From Alphaproteobacteria bacterium (GTDB lineage: Bacteria; Myxococcota_A; UBA796; UBA2385): a DNA stretch of 64,000 nt. The DNA lies in the NCBI GenBank assembly GCA_020632755.1, contig JACKEY010000005.1:62001-126000 (forward strand), in the 5' to 3' direction. A program made the translations under genes and the position numbers. This document shows positions 35,520 through 44,924 of the stretch, in pieces. How positions within the stretch are numbered: the stretch's first letter is position 1; every line of letters begins with the position of its first letter. The notes below the pieces were generated by a model. The model saw only the letters and a list, made by a program, of their open reading frames with translations, did no database searches and had not been told where the DNA came from.

Positions 35520-38500
35520 GCGATCCCGGCTCGCCCGCGCCGAAGCGCCGCCGGTGGCTGCGTCGGCTGCTGCTGCTGTCGGGCACGGGCCTGTCGGGCG
35601 TCGTGCTGGGCGCCGCCCTGGGCGTGGCCTTCCTGGCAACGGACCCGGGCAACGAGGTGCTGCGCAAGGGGGCGCTGCAGCTGTCGCAGCGCCAGCTCGT
35701 GGACGCCGAGCTGCAGCTCGACGGCCTGCAGACCCGGCTGCTCGACGGGCTGACCCTCGAAGGCGTCGCGCTGCGGACCTCGGACGGGCAGACCCTGATC
35801 GCCGCCCAGGAGCTCGCCGTCGAGTGGGAGCTCGGGGGACTGCTGCAGCGTGACCTGTCGCTGCCGTCCGTCCGGATCCGCGACGCCGAGGTCGATCTGC
35901 GCGCCGGGGCGACGGGCCGCATGCGCCTGCTCGACGCGCTCGGCATCCCGCCGGGACCCGACGACGCGCCTTCCGAGCCCTGGGGTGGGCTGCCCGGCAC
36001 CCTGTCGGTCGGTGCGGTCGATGTCGCTGGGCTGGACCTGCGCCTGGACGGCGTCGAGCTGCTGGACATCGCGCTCGGCGGCCGGGCCGTCGTGGACGGC
36101 GCCGACGTCGACCTGCAGGACGTGGTCGCCGCTGCCGACCTTCGTGGACCCCTCGACCGCCGCCTCGGCCTGCGCCTCGCCGGCGGCCTGCACGCCGGGG
36201 ATCTCGACCTGGAGCGGGCCGACGTGCGCCTCGGGGCCAGCAACCTCGCGCTCACCGGCAGCATCGCGACCGTCGAGACCGCGCCCGTCCTCGACTTGCA
36301 CATCTCCGACGCCCTCCTCGCCCACGCCGAGCTCGCGGAGCTCGCCGGAGCGGGCGCCCCGGCGCCGGATCTCGCCCTGAAGGGCTCGCTCTCCGGTCCC
36401 CTCGACCTGCTCCGCAGCCAGCTCGTGGTCGACGCCGGGACGGGCGGGGCGGTGCACGCGGCCCTCTCGGCCGATCTGTTGGCGGATCGACCGGGCTGGT
36501 CCGCCGATCTCGACGCCCGAGACCTCGACCTGGTCGCCCTCTACCCGGCCCAGCTCGACGCCCCGACCCAGGCCCGCAGCCTGACGGCCCTGGTGCGCGG
36601 CAGCGGCTTCTCCTGGCCCGACGCCTTCGCGGCCTACGTGGTCGCCGACGCCCGCGAGCTGCAGCTGTTCGGCGAGCCGGTGTCGTCGCTGGGCCTGCGC
36701 GCCACCGTGGTCGACGAAGAGGTGCGCATCCACACCGGGGCCGTGCGACACGGCGCAGGCAGCGCCGACCTGGGCGGCCTGGTGCAGCTGTCCGGGTCGA
36801 AGGCGGACCTGGACGTGGATCTGCAGGTGGGGCGCCTCGCCGCGCTGCGCTCGCGGACCGGGGTGCTGCTCGAGGGCGGCGGTCGCTGGCGGCCCGAGGT
36901 GCACCTGGACTGGTCCGAGGGGGTGACGGTCGATGCCCGCGGCACGCTGGGGCTGACGGGCTTTCAGACCTCCGGGGTCCGCGTGGCGTCTGCCGCCGGG
37001 CCGGTCGGCCTGCGCTGGACGGACCAGGGGCTGACGGTCGACGGCGCCCTGCAGGGGCGCGGTCTCACCGCGCCGGGCGCCGCGGCGAGCGGGCTGGCGC
37101 TGGACCTGGACGTCGGCTGGTCCGAGGCTCGCGGCACGACGGTCCAGGCCGGGCTGGTGCTCGACGAGGTCGGCGCGACCAGCCTGGCGGCGTCGGTCGA
37201 GGAGGCGCGGGGCCGGATCGAGGTGGTCGCGCCGCCGCGCGGCGACACGCGGGTGTCGGGGGACATGGGGCTGAAGGGGGTCCGGCTGGTGGCGGCGGGC
37301 CCCGCATCGGCCGGCGGGCTGTCCTTCGCGCTGGTCGGCGACGACCTGTCGGCCCAGGTCGACGTGGCGCCCGCCGACGGCGTCGGCCCGACGCTGCGCG
37401 CCGTGGTGGACCGCGCCGAGGACGGCACCTACCTGATCGATCAGCTGCTCCTGTCGCCGGTCGACGGCCTGACCCTGGCGTCCGAGGCGCCGCTGGCGCT
37501 GCGACCCCAGGACGTCGGGCCGCCCCTGGTCTCGGCCGAGCTGGGCGGCAACGTGGGACGCCTGACCGTGCGGACCGAGGACGACGGCGCGATCGCCCTC
37601 CGGGGCACGGGGCTGGCGCTGGACCGCTGGGCGCGGCTGGTCGAGCTGCTGCCGCCGGGCGAGGACGGCGCGGTGCGCGATCCGCTCCCGCTGTCCGGAC
37701 TGGGCACGGCCGACCTGCGCCTGGTCCTGGACGAGGCGGGGGCGCCGAGCTCCGTCGAGGGCACGGTCTCCGTCGACGACCTGGGCTGGGCCGAGGACGT
37801 CGTGGCCCTCGACGTCGACCTCGACCTGCGCGGGCCCCTCTCCCGCCCGCGGCTGTGGCTCGATCTGCACGACGGCGAGGCGATGTTCGTGCGTGCTCGC
37901 GGCGAGCTGCCCCTGGACCTCGAGGGTGGCTGGCTGGCCTGCCAGGACGAGGTCGACCTGCGGGCCGTGCTCGCGCCCATCGACCTGGCGGCCCTGCGGC
38001 AGCACCTGCCGGCCCTGCCGACCCAGGACGCCCACGCCAGCGCAGACCTGCGGCTGTCCGGGCCGGCCTGCGATCCACAGGTCGCCCTGTCCGCGGCGGC
38101 CGACACGCCGCTCGGGCGCGACGGCGAGGTGGTCCGTGTGGACATCGACGTGGAGCGCATCGGCGACCAGCTCTCGGTCTACGCGACGGCCGAGGAGGCC
38201 TTCCAGCGTCGGCTGGAGGTGCGGGGCACGGCGGCGACCCAGGCCGGTGCCGTGCTGGCCGCGATGCGTCCCGTGCCCGAGGGCGCTCCTCCACGCGACG
38301 GGCCCGACCCCGCCCTGGTCGGCACCTGGATCGACCGGCTCGCCATCAACGTCGTGCCGCTCGGCATCCCGCTGCAGAGCATCGGCACCTTCGTCGACCT
38401 GCCGCCGGGCCTCGAAGGCCGGATCGCCGGCGGTCTGCAGCTGACCGGCCGGGCGGATGCGCCCGTCGTCGCCGGCGCGCTGCAGCTCAGCGACGGCCGC

Positions 38501-40102
38501 ATCGGCCAGGTCGACGTGGCCAGCGCGCTGGTCGTGCTGCAGCCGACCGAGCAGGGCTACGCCGCGACCGTCGACGCGATGCTGGTCGATCCCTCGGCGA
38601 CCCCTGACGAAGCCGGCGGGCCGGCGCCGACCTTGCCGGTGCGCATCGTCGCCGGCGTGCCGGTCGCCCTCGACCCCACCATCGAAGACCCGCTGGGCCG
38701 CGAAGGCCTGGACGTGACCCTCGACGGCACCCTGCCGCTGGCGCTGCTCGAGGGCGTCGTCGACGGGGTGCGCGGCACCCACGGCGCGCTGAAGCTCGAC
38801 GGCTCGCTCAAGGGCTCGCTCGGCAAGCCGACCGGCGAGGTCACCATCACCGGCCAGGGCCTGGGGCTGACCCACACCGGCCTCGGCCTGGTCTACGACG
38901 ACGTGTCCATCGACCTGGTCGCCACCCAGGAGCGCGTCGTCCTGCGCGAGCTGATCGTGCGCAACCGCCGCCGCAGCACGCTGGTCGGCCGGGGCCTGGG
39001 CGCGGGGACCCCCAACAACCGCCTGCTCGCCAAGGGCTCGGTCGAGCTGGCCGACCTGCGCCCGGACCAGGTGCGCCTGACCGTGGAAGCCGACGACTTC
39101 TGGATCATCGGCGAGCCGGACATGCAGCTGGCGGTCGACGGCCAGGTGCAGGCCGAGGGCTCCTGGCCGGATCTGCGGCTGACCGGGGCCCTGTCGATGA
39201 CCGAGGCCTCGCTGGTGTTCGACGAGGCGGACTTCGTCGGCGACCGCACCCTCGCGGTGGACCCGCGCATCCGTATCGAGCGGCCCTCCTCGCAGCAGGA
39301 GGTGGTGCGCGTCGTCGCGACCGACGACGCTCCGCCGGTGTGGCAGGGCTTCGACATCGATGTCGAGGTGGACCTGCTGCGGAACCTGCGCCTGAAGGCG
39401 ACCGTGCCGCTCAACGACGAGTTCGGCGAGGCCTTCGCGGCGCTGTCCTCGGTCGGCCTCGACGCCGACCTGGGCGGCGTGCTCGACGTCAGCCAGAAGC
39501 GCGGCCAGCTCACCCTGCGCGGCGAGCTCGAGACCCTGCGGGGCTCCGCGTCGGTCCTGGGCGCCGAGTTCGACATCGAAGAAGGCGCCATCACCTTCCT
39601 GGGCGACGGCTTCAGCGATCCGCTGCTCGACATCGAGGCGACCCGCCGGGTCAGCGACGCCGACGTGCAGGTCAAGGTCGGCGGCCGCGTCAGCGCCTTC
39701 GACGTGGCCTTGAGCTCGCCGGAGTACCCCGACCAGACCGACGTCGTGACCCTGCTGCTGTTCGGCAAGCCGGCCTCGCAGATGAGCGACAGCGAAGGCC
39801 AGGCCAACGGCGAGCAGGTCGCCATGGCCCTGGCCAGCGTGGGGGCCGGCCAGATCGAGCGGGCGATCGGCAACGACCTGTTCGATCAGTTCGAGCTGGA
39901 CCCCTCGGGCGGCGTCCGGCTGGGCTGGGCCTTGAACGACAAGCTGTTCCTGCGGTACGAGATCGCACAGACCCGGGACGAGGAGGAGAACGTGAACGAG
40001 CTGACGCTGGAGTACCTGATCAGCCGTCGGCTCTACGCCGAGTTCAAGACCGGCGACCGGGGCGCTTCCTCGATCAACCTGTACTGGCGCTGGCGGTTCT
40101 GA
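35516..40102 (+). CDS. tamB: TamB-like translocation/assembly module protein
   Basis: The 1528-residue protein starts at GTG 35516. An N-terminal Arg-rich segment and one membrane helix (about residues 16-42) anchor it in the inner membrane. The long middle consists of repetitive beta strands (AsmA-like/TamB taco-shaped repeats), and residues about 1150-1528 form the conserved DUF490/TamB C-terminal domain ('TLRGELETLRGSASVLGAEF', 'VTLLLFGKPASQMSDSE', 'LFLRYEIAQTRDEEENVNEL'). TamB bridges inner and outer membranes and helps move lipids or assemble outer-membrane proteins. Coupling to the TamA-like gene and to the next gene (TGATG overlap) indicates one operon. Confidence 0.92.
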   Translation: MSDPGSPAPKRRRWLRRLLLLSGTGLSGVVLGAALGVAFLATDPGNEVLRKGALQLSQRQLVDAELQLDGLQTRLLDGLTLEGVALRTSDGQTLIAAQELAVEWELGGLLQRDLSLPSVRIRDAEVDLRAGATGRMRLLDALGIPPGPDDAPSEPWGGLPGTLSVGAVDVAGLDLRLDGVELLDIALGGRAVVDGADVDLQDVVAAADLRGPLDRRLGLRLAGGLHAGDLDLERADVRLGASNLALTGSIATVETAPVLDLHISDALLAHAELAELAGAGAPAPDLALKGSLSGPLDLLRSQLVVDAGTGGAVHAALSADLLADRPGWSADLDARDLDLVALYPAQLDAPTQARSLTALVRGSGFSWPDAFAAYVVADARELQLFGEPVSSLGLRATVVDEEVRIHTGAVRHGAGSADLGGLVQLSGSKADLDVDLQVGRLAALRSRTGVLLEGGGRWRPEVHLDWSEGVTVDARGTLGLTGFQTSGVRVASAAGPVGLRWTDQGLTVDGALQGRGLTAPGAAASGLALDLDVGWSEARGTTVQAGLVLDEVGATSLAASVEEARGRIEVVAPPRGDTRVSGDMGLKGVRLVAAGPASAGGLSFALVGDDLSAQVDVAPADGVGPTLRAVVDRAEDGTYLIDQLLLSPVDGLTLASEAPLALRPQDVGPPLVSAELGGNVGRLTVRTEDDGAIALRGTGLALDRWARLVELLPPGEDGAVRDPLPLSGLGTADLRLVLDEAGAPSSVEGTVSVDDLGWAEDVVALDVDLDLRGPLSRPRLWLDLHDGEAMFVRARGELPLDLEGGWLACQDEVDLRAVLAPIDLAALRQHLPALPTQDAHASADLRLSGPACDPQVALSAAADTPLGRDGEVVRVDIDVERIGDQLSVYATAEEAFQRRLEVRGTAATQAGAVLAAMRPVPEGAPPRDGPDPALVGTWIDRLAINVVPLGIPLQSIGTFVDLPPGLEGRIAGGLQLTGRADAPVVAGALQLSDGRIGQVDVASALVVLQPTEQGYAATVDAMLVDPSATPDEAGGPAPTLPVRIVAGVPVALDPTIEDPLGREGLDVTLDGTLPLALLEGVVDGVRGTHGALKLDGSLKGSLGKPTGEVTITGQGLGLTHTGLGLVYDDVSIDLVATQERVVLRELIVRNRRRSTLVGRGLGAGTPNNRLLAKGSVELADLRPDQVRLTVEADDFWIIGEPDMQLAVDGQVQAEGSWPDLRLTGALSMTEASLVFDEADFVGDRTLAVDPRIRIERPSSQQEVVRVVATDDAPPVWQGFDIDVEVDLLRNLRLKATVPLNDEFGEAFAALSSVGLDADLGGVLDVSQKRGQLTLRGELETLRGSASVLGAEFDIEEGAITFLGDGFSDPLLDIEATRRVSDADVQVKVGGRVSAFDVALSSPEYPDQTDVVTLLLFGKPASQMSDSEGQANGEQVAMALASVGAGQIERAIGNDLFDQFELDPSGGVRLGWALNDKLFLRYEIAQTRDEEENVNELTLEYLISRRLYAEFKTGDRGASSINLYWRWRF

Positions 40103-41565
40103 TGGCGGACCCGGCGAGCCCCCTCCACCGCCTGCAGGCGGCCCTGTTCCAGCCCATCGACGGTGCGTCGGTGGTGTGGTTCCGGATCGTGTTCGGCGCG
40201 ATCATGGTGTGGGAGGCCACGCGCTACCTGGCCTTCGGCTGGGTCGACGAGCACTACATCGATCCCGAGATCCACTTCCGCTACTTCGGCTGGGACTGGC
40301 TGCCCCAGCCCGAAGGCGTGTGGATGTACGTCCTGATCGTCGGCTGGATGATCGCGGCCCTGGGCATCACGCTGGGCGCCTTCTACCGGCTGTCGGCCAT
40401 CGCCTTCTCGGTGCTGTTCCCGTGGTTCTTCCTGCTCGAGCAGGGCAAGTACCTCAACCACCTCTACCTGGTCTGCCTGCTCGGCCTGATCTGCGTGATC
40501 CTTCCGGCCAACCGCATGTTCTCGATCGACGCGCGGCTGTGGCCCGAGCGCCGGTCCGACCACGTGCCCGCGTGGTCGCTGTGGCTGCTGCGCTTCCAGC
40601 TGTCCGTCGTGTACTTCTTCGCGGGGGTCGCGAAGATCAACGGCGACTGGCTGCAGGGCGAGCCGATGCGCCAGTGGATGTCCAAGCGGGACGACTACCC
40701 GCTGCTGGGCGCCATCGTGTCGTCCGAGCCCGCGGCGTGGTTCTTCTCCTACGGCGGCATGCTGTTCGACCTGTCGGTCGCCCCGCTGCTGTTGTGGAAG
40801 CGCACCCGCACCCTCGCCCTGGTCGGGGTCGCCTTCTTCCACGTCAGCAACGAGTACCTGTTCAGCATCGGCATCTTCCCCTACCTGGCGCTGGCGGCGA
40901 CCCTGCTCTTCCTCGAGCCGGACTGGCCGCGCCGCGCCTTCCCCGTCCTGTTCCCGGGCGCGCCTCCGCCGGCCCCCGCGACGGTGCTGCCCTCGCCCGG
41001 CCGCCGGGCGGCGCTCTACGCCTTCCTGGGCCTGTGGGTCGCCTACCAGGTGCTGATGCCGCTGCGGCACCACCTCTACCCGGGCAACGTGGCGTGGACC
41101 GAAGAAGGCCACATGTACAGCTGGCGCATGAAGCTGCGCAGCAAGGGCGGCAAGGCGCGGTTCCACCTGCTCGACAAGCAGACCGGCGAGACCTGGGTCG
41201 TGCTGCCGCGCGAGCACCTCAACGAGCGCCAGCTGCGCAAGATGGCCGTCCGACCCGACATGGTGCACCAGTACGCCCTGTGGCTCGCCGAGCAGGCCCG
41301 GGCCGAGGGGCACGCCGACGTGGCGGTGCACGCCGAAGCCTATGCCTCGCTCAACGGGCGCCCGCTCCAGGCCCTCATCGACCCGACGGTCGATCTGGCG
41401 TCGACGCCGCGCACCCTGGGGCCGCGCTCCTACATCACCTCGCTGCAGCAGCCCCTGCCCAACGGGCGCTGGGACTGGGCCGTCGACATGGAGCTCCCGC
41501 GCCGCGACGGCAGCGTCCCACTGGCCCCTCCGGGCCGGTACACCGGGAGCGACGGTGACGACTGA
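40102..41565 (+). CDS. Vitamin K-dependent gamma-carboxylase-like membrane protein (HTTM)
   Basis: The 487-residue protein starts at ATG 40102, overlapping the tamB stop by one base. Several membrane helices span residues 20-320. The HTTM signatures 'VVYFFAGVAKINGDW', 'YGGMLFDLSVAPLLL', 'FFHVSNEYLFSIGIFPY' and 'FLEPDWPRR' parallel the animal gamma-glutamyl carboxylase, and Lys178 occupies the place of the proposed catalytic Lys218 ('KKLDADW' in human). The region after the helices ('NVAWTEEGHMYSWRMKLRSK') also matches the carboxylase, but the long C-terminal part of the animal enzyme is missing. Its substrate is unknown. It is linked to a Tam system, pointing to an envelope role. Confidence 0.82.
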   Translation: MADPASPLHRLQAALFQPIDGASVVWFRIVFGAIMVWEATRYLAFGWVDEHYIDPEIHFRYFGWDWLPQPEGVWMYVLIVGWMIAALGITLGAFYRLSAIAFSVLFPWFFLLEQGKYLNHLYLVCLLGLICVILPANRMFSIDARLWPERRSDHVPAWSLWLLRFQLSVVYFFAGVAKINGDWLQGEPMRQWMSKRDDYPLLGAIVSSEPAAWFFSYGGMLFDLSVAPLLLWKRTRTLALVGVAFFHVSNEYLFSIGIFPYLALAATLLFLEPDWPRRAFPVLFPGAPPPAPATVLPSPGRRAALYAFLGLWVAYQVLMPLRHHLYPGNVAWTEEGHMYSWRMKLRSKGGKARFHLLDKQTGETWVVLPREHLNERQLRKMAVRPDMVHQYALWLAEQARAEGHADVAVHAEAYASLNGRPLQALIDPTVDLASTPRTLGPRSYITSLQQPLPNGRWDWAVDMELPRRDGSVPLAPPGRYTGSDGDD

Positions 41566-42334
41566 CGGCGCTGGGCTGGTCCTGGTGGTGCCCTGCTTCA
41601 ACGAGGCCCGGCGCCTGGACGCGGACGCCTTCCTGCGGGCCCTCGCCGCCCAGCCTTCGCTGCGGCTGCGCTTCGTGGACGACGGCAGCACCGACGACAC
41701 GCGCGCCGTGCTCGACGCGCTGGCGGCTCGCGCTCCCGCCGGGCGTGTGCAGGTGCAGATCCTGCCGCAGAACGGGGGCAAGGCCGAGGCCGTGCGCCAG
41801 GGCATGTTGGCGGCCCTGGACGGCGGCCCGGCCATGGTCGGCTTCTGGGACGCCGACCTGGCCACCCCCCTCGACGCGGTCCCGTTGCTGCGGGACGCCC
41901 TCGAGCAGTCGCCGGCGCGTGCCATGGCGATCGGCGCGCGGGTGCGCTTGCTGGGACGGCACATCACCCGCGATCCCGGGCGGCACTACGGCGGGCGGAT
42001 CATCGCGACCCTGGTCAGCATCTCCCTCGGGCTGCCTGTCTACGACACCCAGTGCGGCGCCAAGCTGTTCCGGGCGGGGCCCGACGCCGCCGCGCTCCTC
42101 GCAGAGCCCTTCTTGACCCGCTGGCTGTTCGACGTGGAGCTGATCGCGCGCTGGGTCGCCCTGCACCCGGGCGATGCCTGGGTCGAAGGCATCGTCGAGG
42201 TGCCGCTCCCGCGCTGGGAGGACGTCGGCGGCTCCAAGGTCACCCTGCGCGACATGGTCCGATCGCCGGGCCAGATCCTGACCATCCACCGCCACTACCG
42301 GCCGCGGCGGTTCACGCGGGGAGCAGCTCGATGA
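41555..42334 (+). CDS. GT2 glycosyltransferase (dolichyl-phosphate-sugar synthase-like)
   Basis: The 259-residue protein starts at GTG 41555, overlapping the carboxylase-like gene by 11 bases. Motifs are 'VVPCFNEARRLD', 'FVDDGSTDDT', the DxD-type 'FWDADLATPLD' and the acceptor-site region 'VYDTQCGAKLFR', characteristic of DPM1/Alg5-like enzymes that make polyprenyl-phosphate sugars. No membrane helix follows the catalytic domain. It would supply a lipid-linked sugar for a GT-C transferase such as the TMTC-like enzyme at 14 kb, a possible but unproven link. Its last bases overlap the opposite-strand phosphoesterase gene. Confidence 0.85.
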   Translation: MTTDGAGLVLVVPCFNEARRLDADAFLRALAAQPSLRLRFVDDGSTDDTRAVLDALAARAPAGRVQVQILPQNGGKAEAVRQGMLAALDGGPAMVGFWDADLATPLDAVPLLRDALEQSPARAMAIGARVRLLGRHITRDPGRHYGGRIIATLVSISLGLPVYDTQCGAKLFRAGPDAAALLAEPFLTRWLFDVELIARWVALHPGDAWVEGIVEVPLPRWEDVGGSKVTLRDMVRSPGQILTIHRHYRPRRFTRGAAR

Positions 42335-43214
42335 GCGCCAGCTCCGGCGGGCAGTGCAGCCGGAACGGCGCCACGGACCAGCCGACCCCGCGGCTGACGA
42401 ACAGCCAGCTGTCGTCGAGGGGGTACCAGCCGGCGACGTAGGCGCCCGTGCCGCGCGGCACCCACAGCGCCCCGAGCCTGGGCAGTCGGACCTGTCCGCC
42501 GTGGCTGTGGCCCGCCAGCACCAGGTCGACCCCCGGGCCGGCCAGCGCCGGGAACATCGCCGGCGAGTGCGTCATCAGCACGCCAGGGCTGTCGCCCTGC
42601 GCCATCGCGGCGCGCACCTGTGCGGGGGCCGGCGCACCGGCGAGCATGTCGTCGGTGCCGCCCAGGCGCAGCGGGCCCAGATCGACGACCTCGTCGCGCA
42701 GCAGCCGCACGCCGTGGGCGGCGAGCAGCGGCGCCCAGCGCGCGGGGGGCGCGCCGCTCCAGTGCTCCCAGTTGCCCATGATCGCGAAGTGGCCGAGGGG
42801 AGCATCGGGCAGGGCGCCCAGGAACTGGTCGACGGCGGCCGGCTGCCAGCCCCGGGTCACCACGTCGCCGGTCAGCAACACCAGGTCGCACTCGATGTCG
42901 CGCAGCCGCTTGCAGAGCGTGTCCAGCCAGGGGGCCGGCTCGCGCAGGTGCACGTCGGTCAGGTGGAGGATGCGCAGCGGACGCTCGAGGCCGGGGAGGG
43001 GCAGCCGATGCCGACTGAGCGCGAACCAGGTGAGCTCGGGCAGGCGGCCGAGGCCCTGTCGCGGGGGAGGCGGCGCCGGGTCGGTGCCGCCAGGGGCGGG
43101 CGCGCCGGGGCGGCGCCCGTCGGGAGGGAAGAAGGCGCCCATGCGCAGGCCGCGGGAGAGCCCCCGGGCGAAGCGCCAGGCGCCATGCAGGCGGCTGCGG
43201 GTCGAGGCGCTCAT
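42312..43214 (-). CDS. Calcineurin-like metallophosphoesterase (YkuE/YaeI-type)
   Basis: The 300-residue protein starts at ATG 43214. The metal-binding motifs are 'LHLTDVHL', 'LTGDVV', 'GNWEHW' (in place of the commoner GNHD), 'MTHSP' and 'GHSHGGQVRLP'. The arrangement matches the YkuE/YaeI group, some of which cleave UDP-2,3-diacylglucosamine or act on phospholipids. The first 60 residues are Arg- and Pro-rich without a clear signal peptide. It is the last gene of a long minus-strand run, and its start overlaps the small lipoprotein gene's stop by four bases. Confidence 0.83.
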   Translation of the reverse strand: MSASTRSRLHGAWRFARGLSRGLRMGAFFPPDGRRPGAPAPGGTDPAPPPPRQGLGRLPELTWFALSRHRLPLPGLERPLRILHLTDVHLREPAPWLDTLCKRLRDIECDLVLLTGDVVTRGWQPAAVDQFLGALPDAPLGHFAIMGNWEHWSGAPPARWAPLLAAHGVRLLRDEVVDLGPLRLGGTDDMLAGAPAPAQVRAAMAQGDSPGVLMTHSPAMFPALAGPGVDLVLAGHSHGGQVRLPRLGALWVPRGTGAYVAGWYPLDDSWLFVSRGVGWSVAPFRLHCPPELALIELLPA

Positions 43215-43555
43215 GGACAGGGCTCCGGCAGGCACTGCACGGACTGGACCCCGTCCATGTCGCGCAACCACCGGGCGGCGGCCGTCCGATCCTGGTCCTG
43301 GGTGATGGCCAGCACGATCTGGCCGGTCTCGGCCCGGGCCCGGGCATCCGCCCGCCCGGCGTCATCCAGGGTGGGCACGACCAGCAGCACCCCGTCCGCC
43401 GGGGCGCGGGGGATCGGGCGGGCCAGGTAGCCGCGCACCTCGCCGTTGCTGGCCATGCGGCCGTCGACCGTGGGGGGCGCCCAGGCCTTGTCCGGCAGGG
43501 GCACCGGGTCGGCGCCCCCGCAGGCCAGCAACAGGGCGAGGAGGGTCGCGCTCAT
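43211..43555 (-). CDS. Small lipoprotein
   Basis: The 114-residue protein starts at ATG 43555, overlapping the hydrolase stop by four bases. A very short signal sequence ends in lipobox LLAC with Cys at residue 12. The mature domain of about 100 residues has a pattern suggesting a small alpha/beta fold ('DGVLLVVPTLDDAGRADAR', 'GQIVLAITQDQDRTAAARW') and two cysteines near the C-terminus. Family not recognised. Translational coupling on both sides places it in the tlyA-hydrolase-phosphoesterase unit. Confidence 0.65.
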   Translation of the reverse strand: MSATLLALLLACGGADPVPLPDKAWAPPTVDGRMASNGEVRGYLARPIPRAPADGVLLVVPTLDDAGRADARARAETGQIVLAITQDQDRTAAARWLRDMDGVQSVQCLPEPCP

Positions 43556-44154
43556 GTCGCGTGCTCCGCGACGAAGGCGGCGATGGCGGCCAGCACGTCG
43601 GCGTCCGCAGCGTCCCGGTCGCGGCCCGTCGCTCTCTGCCAGGCCTTGGTCACCTGCAGGGAGTGGTCTCCGGACTCGACCACGTGCAGCACGCTCGGCG
43701 CCTGCATGGTCGCCTGCACCTCGGCGAACAAGTCGAGCGGGCCCATCCGGTCGCGGGTGCCCTGCACGAACAGCACCGGGGTCCGCAGGGCCTCGAGCAC
43801 CTCGCGGCGAACCGGCGCCTTCTTTCCGACGCCGACCAGGGGGTAGCCCAGGCAGACGCAGGCCCGGACGGGCTGCGCGAGCGCCAGGTGCAGGCCGACG
43901 CGGCTGCCCATCGACTTGCCGACCAGCACCACGGGCGTGCCGGACGGCAGCGAGGTGCGGAAATCGGACAGGGCCTCGGTGTGGGCTTGGATCAGCCGCG
44001 GCAGCCGGTCGGGCGCGCGGCGGCCCTCGGCCATGTACGGGTAGTCGAAGGTGCGCACGACCCCCAGGGTCGTCAGACGCGCCGCCCAGGCCTGCATCCA
44101 GGGGGAGGCGCTGCCGAGCCCGGCGCCGTGGGCGAACAGGAAGGCGGGCTTCAC
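43552..44154 (-). CDS. Alpha/beta hydrolase of the TEX30/KANL3-like group
   Basis: The 200-residue protein starts at GTG 44154, sharing bases with the tlyA stop. The fold is shown by 'AFLFAHGAGLGSASPWM', the nucleophile elbow 'GKSMGS' (Ser), the acid residue in 'VQGTRDRMG' and 'SGDHSLQ' (His). The length fits the short TEX30-like family, for which natural substrates are unknown. There is no signal peptide, so it is cytoplasmic. It belongs to a tightly packed minus-strand operon. Confidence 0.83.
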   Translation of the reverse strand: MKPAFLFAHGAGLGSASPWMQAWAARLTTLGVVRTFDYPYMAEGRRAPDRLPRLIQAHTEALSDFRTSLPSGTPVVLVGKSMGSRVGLHLALAQPVRACVCLGYPLVGVGKKAPVRREVLEALRTPVLFVQGTRDRMGPLDLFAEVQATMQAPSVLHVVESGDHSLQVTKAWQRATGRDRDAADADVLAAIAAFVAEHAT

Positions 44155-44918
44155 GAGGGCGAGCCGGGCAGGGGAGGGGACGGGAGGGCGAGGTGCACCA
44201 GGTACTCCACGTTGCCCTTCTTGGCGCCCAGGATCGGCGAGGTGGTCTCGCCCAGGACCCGGCAGCCGAGCGCCTCGGCGGCGCTGCCCACGCCCGACAG
44301 GGCCGCACGGCGTGCGTCCTCGTCGCGGACCACACCGCCTCGACCGACGTTCTCGCGCCCGACCTCGAACTGGGGCTTCACCAGCAGTACCGCGTCGGCG
44401 CCGGGGGCGGCGATGCGCACGATGGCGGGCAGCACCTTGTCCAGGCTGATGAAGGACAGGTCGCCGACCACCAGCGTGGGCGCCACCGGCAGCGCGTCCA
44501 GGTGGCGGGCGTTGGTGCGCTCCATCACCTCGACGCGGTCGTCCTGGCGCAGCTTCCAGGCCAGCTGGCCGTAGCCGACGTCGATGGCGAAGACCCGCGC
44601 AGCCCCCCGCTGCAGCAGGCAGTCGGTGAAGCCTCCGGTGCTTGCGCCCAGGTCGGCGCAGACCCGAGCGATCGGATCGACCCCGAAGGCCGTCAGTGCG
44701 TGGTCGAGCTTCTCGCCCCCCCGGCTGACGAAGCGGGGTCCGGCGCCGCGGACACGCACCGCGGCGCTGCGCTCGACCATGGTGCCGGGCTTGTCCACGA
44801 CCGCGTCGTCGACCAGCACCTGGCCGGCGCGCACCAGGGCCTGGGCCTTCTGGCGGCTGTCGGCGAGCCCCTGCTCCACGACCAGCAGATCGATGCGCTG
44901 GCGGTCCTTGGCGGCCAC
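44151..44918 (-). CDS. tlyA: TlyA-family rRNA methyltransferase
   Basis: The 255-residue protein starts at GTG 44918. An S4 RNA-binding domain (residues about 8-70, 'RIDLLVVEQGLADSRQKAQ') precedes an FtsJ-like SAM methyltransferase domain with 'DLGASTGGFTDCLLQRGA', 'VGDLSFISLDKVLP' and 'LLVKPQFEVGRENVGRGG'. TlyA 2'-O-methylates rRNA (16S C1409 and/or 23S C1920) and affects capreomycin sensitivity. It follows the polyprenyl synthase gene, part of the common xseB-ispA-dxs-tlyA neighbourhood, though dxs is absent here. Confidence 0.92.
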   Translation of the reverse strand: MAAKDRQRIDLLVVEQGLADSRQKAQALVRAGQVLVDDAVVDKPGTMVERSAAVRVRGAGPRFVSRGGEKLDHALTAFGVDPIARVCADLGASTGGFTDCLLQRGAARVFAIDVGYGQLAWKLRQDDRVEVMERTNARHLDALPVAPTLVVGDLSFISLDKVLPAIVRIAAPGADAVLLVKPQFEVGRENVGRGGVVRDEDARRAALSGVGSAAEALGCRVLGETTSPILGAKKGNVEYLVHLALPSPPLPGSPS

Positions 44919-44924
44919 GGTGGC

